A stretch of DNA of 64,000 nt from Paractinoplanes tereljensis (GTDB taxonomy: Bacteria > Actinomycetota > Actinomycetes > Mycobacteriales > Micromonosporaceae): NCBI RefSeq assembly GCF_016862435.1, contig NZ_BOMY01000041.1:372001-436000 (forward strand), in the 5' to 3' direction. The position numbers and the translations under genes were made by a program. The notes under the pieces were generated by a model. It searched no databases. It was not told the origin of the DNA and worked only from the letters and a program-made list of their open reading frames with translations. Of this stretch, positions 60,072 through 64,000 are shown piece after piece. Position 1 is the first letter of the stretch. Every line of letters begins with the position of its first letter.

Positions 60072-63000
60072 TCAATTGCAGGTGAGAGCGCCGTAGGCGG
60101 CGTTGAGGGTCACGCCGGACACGGTCGCGGTGGCCGTGCCGGCCGGGATCGCGGCGCTGCGCACCGCGAAGGACTGATAGGCGTCGGCTTTGACCCCGGC
60201 AAAGGCCTTGCTGCCGTACGGGGTGTCCAGCGTGATGTCGAGGGCGTCGGCGCCGGAGTTGTGCGCGTTCACCGCGAGGTACGCCTTCCCCGCGATGCAC
60301 CGGGGTGCGGCGGTGACGGTGACCGGCACGACCACCGTTCCGGGGTCGTCGGCGAAGACCCGCCACTCGGTGACCGCGACCGCCGAGTAGGTGGTGCCGT
60401 TGGAGTTGGCGTTGATGGTGGCCCGCAGCCGCGAGGTGGTGACCGGCGTGAAGGCGACCGTGTTGAACGCCGTCGAGCTGGTGCCATAGGTGGTCACCCC
60501 GGCGACGTCCTGGAACGCGCTGCCGTCCCAGTACTGGAGTTTCCAGCCGTCCGGTTCGGCCACCCCGTCGCCGGTGCCCTTGTTGGAGTCGCGCCAGAAC
60601 TTCAGCTCGGCCCCGGTGAGCCGGATCGGCCGGGCCCAGTCGTACTGGATCCACTGGGTCGCCGCCCGGGTCCCGGACCAGGTCCCCCAGATCTGCGCCT
60701 GGCCGGGGTTGGCCACGTCGGCGTTGTCGTTGAGCGCGGTGACGCTGTTCCAGCCCGCGGTGTAGGAGGCGGTCGGCACCGCGATCGGCCCGACGTTGCC
60801 GGACAGCGGCCCGGACAGGTCGGCCGGGATGGTCGCCGTCTTGGCCGTCTCCAGGTTGCCGGCGTTGTCGGTAGCCCGGAAAGACACCGTGTGTTTGTTC
60901 GAGTCGGCCGCCGCGATCTTGCCGGAATAGAGAGTCCACGCCCCGCCGTCGATCGCGTATTCGACGCGAGCAACGCCCGACGTGACATCGGTGGCCGCGA
61001 CCGTGACGGCGCGGTCGGCAACGGAAGAAGTGCTGACCGGCACGGTGGCGTCGATCTTCACCGGAAGCGAGGCCGCGGCCGACTTGTTGCCGGCCCGGTC
61101 GGTGGCGGTCGCGGTGACGGTGTGCTGCCCGTCCCCGCTGACCGAAACGTCGGTGTAGCGCACCGAATCCACCGATGCGACAGCACCGCCGTCAACCGCG
61201 GTGGCGATAGTCATCCGGCCACCGCGATCGTCCACGGCCGCCGCCCGCACCTTGACCGCCGACCGGTACCAGCCGCTGGTCCCGGCACTGCCGCTCGGCG
61301 TGAGCGTCAGCGTCGGCGCGGTCACGTCACCGGCGGTGTCCCCGGGCGAGATGACCGTGACGGTCGCGGTGACCTTCCCGGCCGCGTAGCCGAGCACACT
61401 TCCCTGCACCTGGAACGTTCCCGGCGAGTCGGTGACGATCGGATCCCAGTAGACCGGCACCTGCAGGGTCTCGGAGCCGAAGACCACCGGAGTCGTGCCC
61501 GGCAGCTCGGTCTCACCGGTCTCCACCACCAGCGACGGCGAGGCGACCGAGGACGGCTGGGCGGCCAGGATCTTCCACTCCTCGACCGCGACGGCCGAGT
61601 ACGTGCTGCCATTGGTGGACGCGTCGAACGTGGCCCGCACCTGCGTGGTGGTGACCGCGTCGAACGTCGTGTTCTGGAAGCCTGAGGTCGCGGTCGGATA
61701 ACCGCTCGGGTTGGGCACGTCGGCCCACTGCGCGGTGGCCAGGTTCCAGTACTGGATCTTCCACTTGGCCGGGGCGGCCACGCCGACACCGGTCCCCTGG
61801 GCCTGGTCGTTCCAGAAGTCGATCTGCGACCCGGAAATCCGCATCGGCTGGTCCCAGGTGTACTGGACCCACTGCTGCGGCGGGTTGCTACCGGTCCAGG
61901 TGCCCCACATGTCCGGCGGCAGCGGGTTGCCGCGGACGATCTCGTCGTTCAGCGACTTCACCCAGTACTGCGTGGGCACCGGGTCGTTGGAGACGGTGAC
62001 CTTGGCTTCCTGGGCGATGTTGGCCCGCGGCGTCCGGTCGCGCTGCTTGACCGGCGTCTGCACGACCTGCTTCATCCGCGGCGGCGACAGGGTGTCGTCC
62101 CACTCCACCTTGTCGATCGCCACCGACCGCCGGAAGTGCCCGCCACCAGCGGCGTCAGCCGTGTGATACGTGATGTACCACTGGCCCTTGTACTGGATGA
62201 TCCCCGGATGTGACGTCGTCGAGGAGACCGGCGTGAGCACGGTTCCGCGGTAGGTCCACGGCCCCTCGGGCGCGGACGCGGTCGCGTAGGCGATGCACGC
62301 GTGATAGTTGGCCGGCGTGCAGGCCGACGTGGGCCCGGCGTTGTTCCCGGCGTACGCCAGGTAGTAGGTGCCGTTCCGTTCGAAGATCCAGGGAGCCTCG
62401 AAGAACCCGGTCAGCCCGGTAATGGATTTCTGGGTGCCGACCGGCGTCTTCATGTCCGCCTGATACTCGAGCCAGCGCAGCTGCCCGAACGTTCCCCAGT
62501 AGACGAACACCCGCTGGCCGGAGACCAGGATGGTCGGGTCGATGTTCTGGATGTCGTTGGTGCTCGGCACCCGCTGCGAGATCAGCGGCCCGCCGAGGTA
62601 GTCGGTCCACGGCCCGGTCGGGCTGTCCGAGACGGCCAGGCCGATCGCGAACTTGTCGGCCGCCGTGGAAACGCGTTCGCTGACCGGCAGGTACCAGTAG
62701 TAGCGCCCGTCCGGGCCCTTGACGACCTGTCCGGCGTAGGCGCGACCGGCGGTGGCCCAGCTGAACAGGGTCTCCGGCCGGGCCAGGGACGGGTAGTGGG
62801 TCCAGGTGCCGGCGGCGACGTCGGAGGTGCGGAACGCGCCCCACTCGTTCATCTGGAAGTCGTTGGTGGTCGGGCCGGCCTCGTCGTGGCCGGTGTAGAT
62901 GTACAGCTGGTCGTCGGCGACAAGCGGCGCCGGGTCGGCCGAGTAGTAGGTGCCGTCGGCCAGGATCGGGTTGCCGGCGTGCGTGAAGGTGTACGGGTCA

Positions 63001-63083
63001 GCAGCCAGGGCGGGCGAAGCGGGCACAGCAATCAGCCCGGCCACGACCATCCCGCAGACCGCCGCGAAGCGGAGCAGTCTCAA
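60072..63083 (-). CDS. Secreted GH43 enzyme with discoidin and Ig-like modules
   Basis: A 1003-residue exported glycoside hydrolase of family 43 (arabinofuranosidase, xylosidase or arabinanase). The five-bladed propeller (about 30-330) has the three catalytic acids: base D50 in YSADPAPLV, D182 in NIDPTIL and acid E229 in FFEAPWIF. Then come two F5/8C (discoidin)-like carbohydrate-binding domains (about 355-500 and 770-900), two Ig/Big-type beta domains between them with RAGNKSAA and RATDNAGNLE repeats, and a C-terminal Cys-flanked module (CIAGKAYLAVNAHNSG...LTCN). Start: TTG 63083 with AGGAGA eight bases upstream, giving a full signal peptide. Confidence 0.88.
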   Translation of the reverse strand: MRLLRFAAVCGMVVAGLIAVPASPALAADPYTFTHAGNPILADGTYYSADPAPLVADDQLYIYTGHDEAGPTTNDFQMNEWGAFRTSDVAAGTWTHYPSLARPETLFSWATAGRAYAGQVVKGPDGRYYWYLPVSERVSTAADKFAIGLAVSDSPTGPWTDYLGGPLISQRVPSTNDIQNIDPTILVSGQRVFVYWGTFGQLRWLEYQADMKTPVGTQKSITGLTGFFEAPWIFERNGTYYLAYAGNNAGPTSACTPANYHACIAYATASAPEGPWTYRGTVLTPVSSTTSHPGIIQYKGQWYITYHTADAAGGGHFRRSVAIDKVEWDDTLSPPRMKQVVQTPVKQRDRTPRANIAQEAKVTVSNDPVPTQYWVKSLNDEIVRGNPLPPDMWGTWTGSNPPQQWVQYTWDQPMRISGSQIDFWNDQAQGTGVGVAAPAKWKIQYWNLATAQWADVPNPSGYPTATSGFQNTTFDAVTTTQVRATFDASTNGSTYSAVAVEEWKILAAQPSSVASPSLVVETGETELPGTTPVVFGSETLQVPVYWDPIVTDSPGTFQVQGSVLGYAAGKVTATVTVISPGDTAGDVTAPTLTLTPSGSAGTSGWYRSAVKVRAAAVDDRGGRMTIATAVDGGAVASVDSVRYTDVSVSGDGQHTVTATATDRAGNKSAAASLPVKIDATVPVSTSSVADRAVTVAATDVTSGVARVEYAIDGGAWTLYSGKIAAADSNKHTVSFRATDNAGNLETAKTATIPADLSGPLSGNVGPIAVPTASYTAGWNSVTALNDNADVANPGQAQIWGTWSGTRAATQWIQYDWARPIRLTGAELKFWRDSNKGTGDGVAEPDGWKLQYWDGSAFQDVAGVTTYGTSSTAFNTVAFTPVTTSRLRATINANSNGTTYSAVAVTEWRVFADDPGTVVVPVTVTAAPRCIAGKAYLAVNAHNSGADALDITLDTPYGSKAFAGVKADAYQSFAVRSAAIPAGTATATVSGVTLNAAYGALTCN

Positions 63084-63110
63084 GGTGCCGTTCTCCTAAA
63101 GCCAAGAGGG

Positions 63111-63142
63111 GGTGGGGGTGCCCCGCCATGGGCACCCCCACC
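63111..63142 (-). terminator. 13-bp perfect inverted repeat between operon genes
   Basis: GGTGGGGGTGCCC (63111-63123) and GGGCACCCCCACC (63130-63142) form a perfect 13-bp stem with a six-base loop in the 70-bp gap between the partial upstream gene and the GH43 gene. It may be a (partial) terminator or an RNA-stabilising stem that sets the relative level of the two messages. Confidence 0.6.
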
Positions 63143-63153
63143 AGGGGGCGGGT

Positions 63154-64000
63154 CTAGCTACAGGTGGCCGCGCCGTACGGCGCTTCGATCTCGGTGGTGA
63201 CCGAACCGCCGGTGACCTTCACGGTCGCGCTGCCGGCGGCCACGAGCGTGGCCCGCGAGTTGAACTGCTGATAGGCGGTCTTCCCAGGGGCAACTGCCAA
63301 AACCTTCTTCGAGCCGTACGGCGTAATCAGCTCGATATCCAGCGGGACAGAGTCGGCGTTGACCGCGTTCACGGCGACGTACACCTTGCCGCCGACGCAC
63401 GAGGTCTTGGCCTGGACCTGGACGTCGAAGGCCGGCTCCGGGGTGCCCGGGACGTCGTAGACCTCCCACTCCTGCACACCGGGAGCGCCCTTGCCCTCCT
63501 CGGTGCCGCTGGAGGTGAGCAGCGCCCGCAACTTCGTGGTGGTCACCTTGTCGAAGGTCACCGTGTTCCACGCGGTCGCCGAGGTGCCGTAGGCACTGGC
63601 ACCCGTGACGTCCTTCCAGGCCGTCCCGTCCCAGTACTGCAGCTTCCAGGAAGCGGGCGGGGCAACCCCGGCGCCGGATTCGTCGATGTCCTGGATGAAC
63701 CAGACCCGGCTGCGGTCGACGGTTACCGGCGCCGCCCAGTCCAGCTGGATCCACTGCTCGCCGACCTGCGGCCAGGTGTTCCAGACATCGGTGTTCGGTC
63801 CGACCGGCCCGGTCGGCTGGACGCCGTCGGCGATGTTGTCGGCGGTGAGCCAGCCCGGCGTGTACGACGCGGACGCCGTGCCGGTGCGGGCCACGTTGAC
63901 CGGCGCCTGCCCGGCCGCGACTTCGAGGGTCCCGGTGACCGACGTGTTGCCGGCCTTGTCGACCGCGCGATAGTCCACAGTGGTGGCCGACGACCCGATC
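63154..64000 (-). CDS. Secreted carbohydrate-active protein, C-terminal part only
   Basis: The gene enters from the right edge; only the last 282 codons are here. The visible part begins in an Ig-like domain (VDYRAVDKAGNTSVTG), continues with an F5/8C-like discoidin domain (about residues 35-175 of this part: SRVWFIQDIDESGAGVAPPASWKLQYWDG) and ends with the same Cys-flanked beta module found in the GH43 and GH127 proteins (CVGGKVYVAVNAVNADSVPLDIEL...ATCS). The catalytic domain lies outside the window, so no activity can be named. Same strand and spacing suggest it is the first known gene of the operon. Confidence 0.82.
   Translation of the reverse strand, partial: IGSSATTVDYRAVDKAGNTSVTGTLEVAAGQAPVNVARTGTASASYTPGWLTADNIADGVQPTGPVGPNTDVWNTWPQVGEQWIQLDWAAPVTVDRSRVWFIQDIDESGAGVAPPASWKLQYWDGTAWKDVTGASAYGTSATAWNTVTFDKVTTTKLRALLTSSGTEEGKGAPGVQEWEVYDVPGTPEPAFDVQVQAKTSCVGGKVYVAVNAVNADSVPLDIELITPYGSKKVLAVAPGKTAYQQFNSRATLVAAGSATVKVTGGSVTTEIEAPYGAATCS

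Overview
The window is very GC-rich with strong third-position GC bias, ATG/GTG/TTG starts and many 4-bp start/stop overlaps. It carries SARP-type regulators, CBM2 modules, a mycothiol-type DinB protein and an LAXTG sortase substrate. All of this points to a mycelial actinomycete, most likely of the Actinoplanes/Micromonospora group; the genus is an inference. No rRNA, tRNA, CRISPR array, transposase or phage gene was recognised.

Region by region: (1) 1-7590 is a plant-polysaccharide locus. It has a truncated LplC-type sugar permease, a Tat lipoprotein binding protein, a DUF624 membrane protein and a GH42 beta-galactosidase, and convergently a GH67 alpha-glucuronidase with a secreted CBM2 protein. 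(2) 7710-10992 is a tightly coupled trio: an MprF-like aminoacyl-lipid synthase, a small membrane protein and a membrane-anchored esterase. (3) 10989-23155 is an island of poorly known genes: an unrecognised protein, a four-helix membrane protein, a TPR protein, a TIR-TM-coiled-coil-WD40 protein divergent from a small SLOG-like protein, and a SARP/NB-ARC/TPR regulator. (4) 23244-26895 holds a strongly structured leader before a flavin monooxygenase, then an OmpR-type regulator and its sensor kinase. (5) 26867-41173 is one 14.3-kb gene for a secreted, LAXTG-anchored repeat protein with four near-identical 1,479-bp units. (6) 41276-48836 holds an ArsR/SRPBCC/DinB operon, a DUF4062-NACHT-HEAT NLR-like protein, an L,D-transpeptidase and a diguanylate cyclase. 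(7) 48838-54209 is regulatory and redox genes with clear palindromic operators, then a small secreted protein. (8) 54210-55146 is non-coding and rich in repeats. (9) 55147-64000 is a minus-strand secretion operon: an unfinished secreted protein, GH43, a WxL-like protein, a DUF916-type anchor and GH127.

The strongest candidates for an undescribed system are the TIR-WD40/SLOG pair with its neighbours and the DUF4062-NACHT-HEAT protein. Both are built like bacterial immune sensors. Other leads are the structured RNA before the monooxygenase gene, the giant repeat protein, the WxL-linked glycosidase operon, and two dispersed or inverted repeats with internal hairpins.
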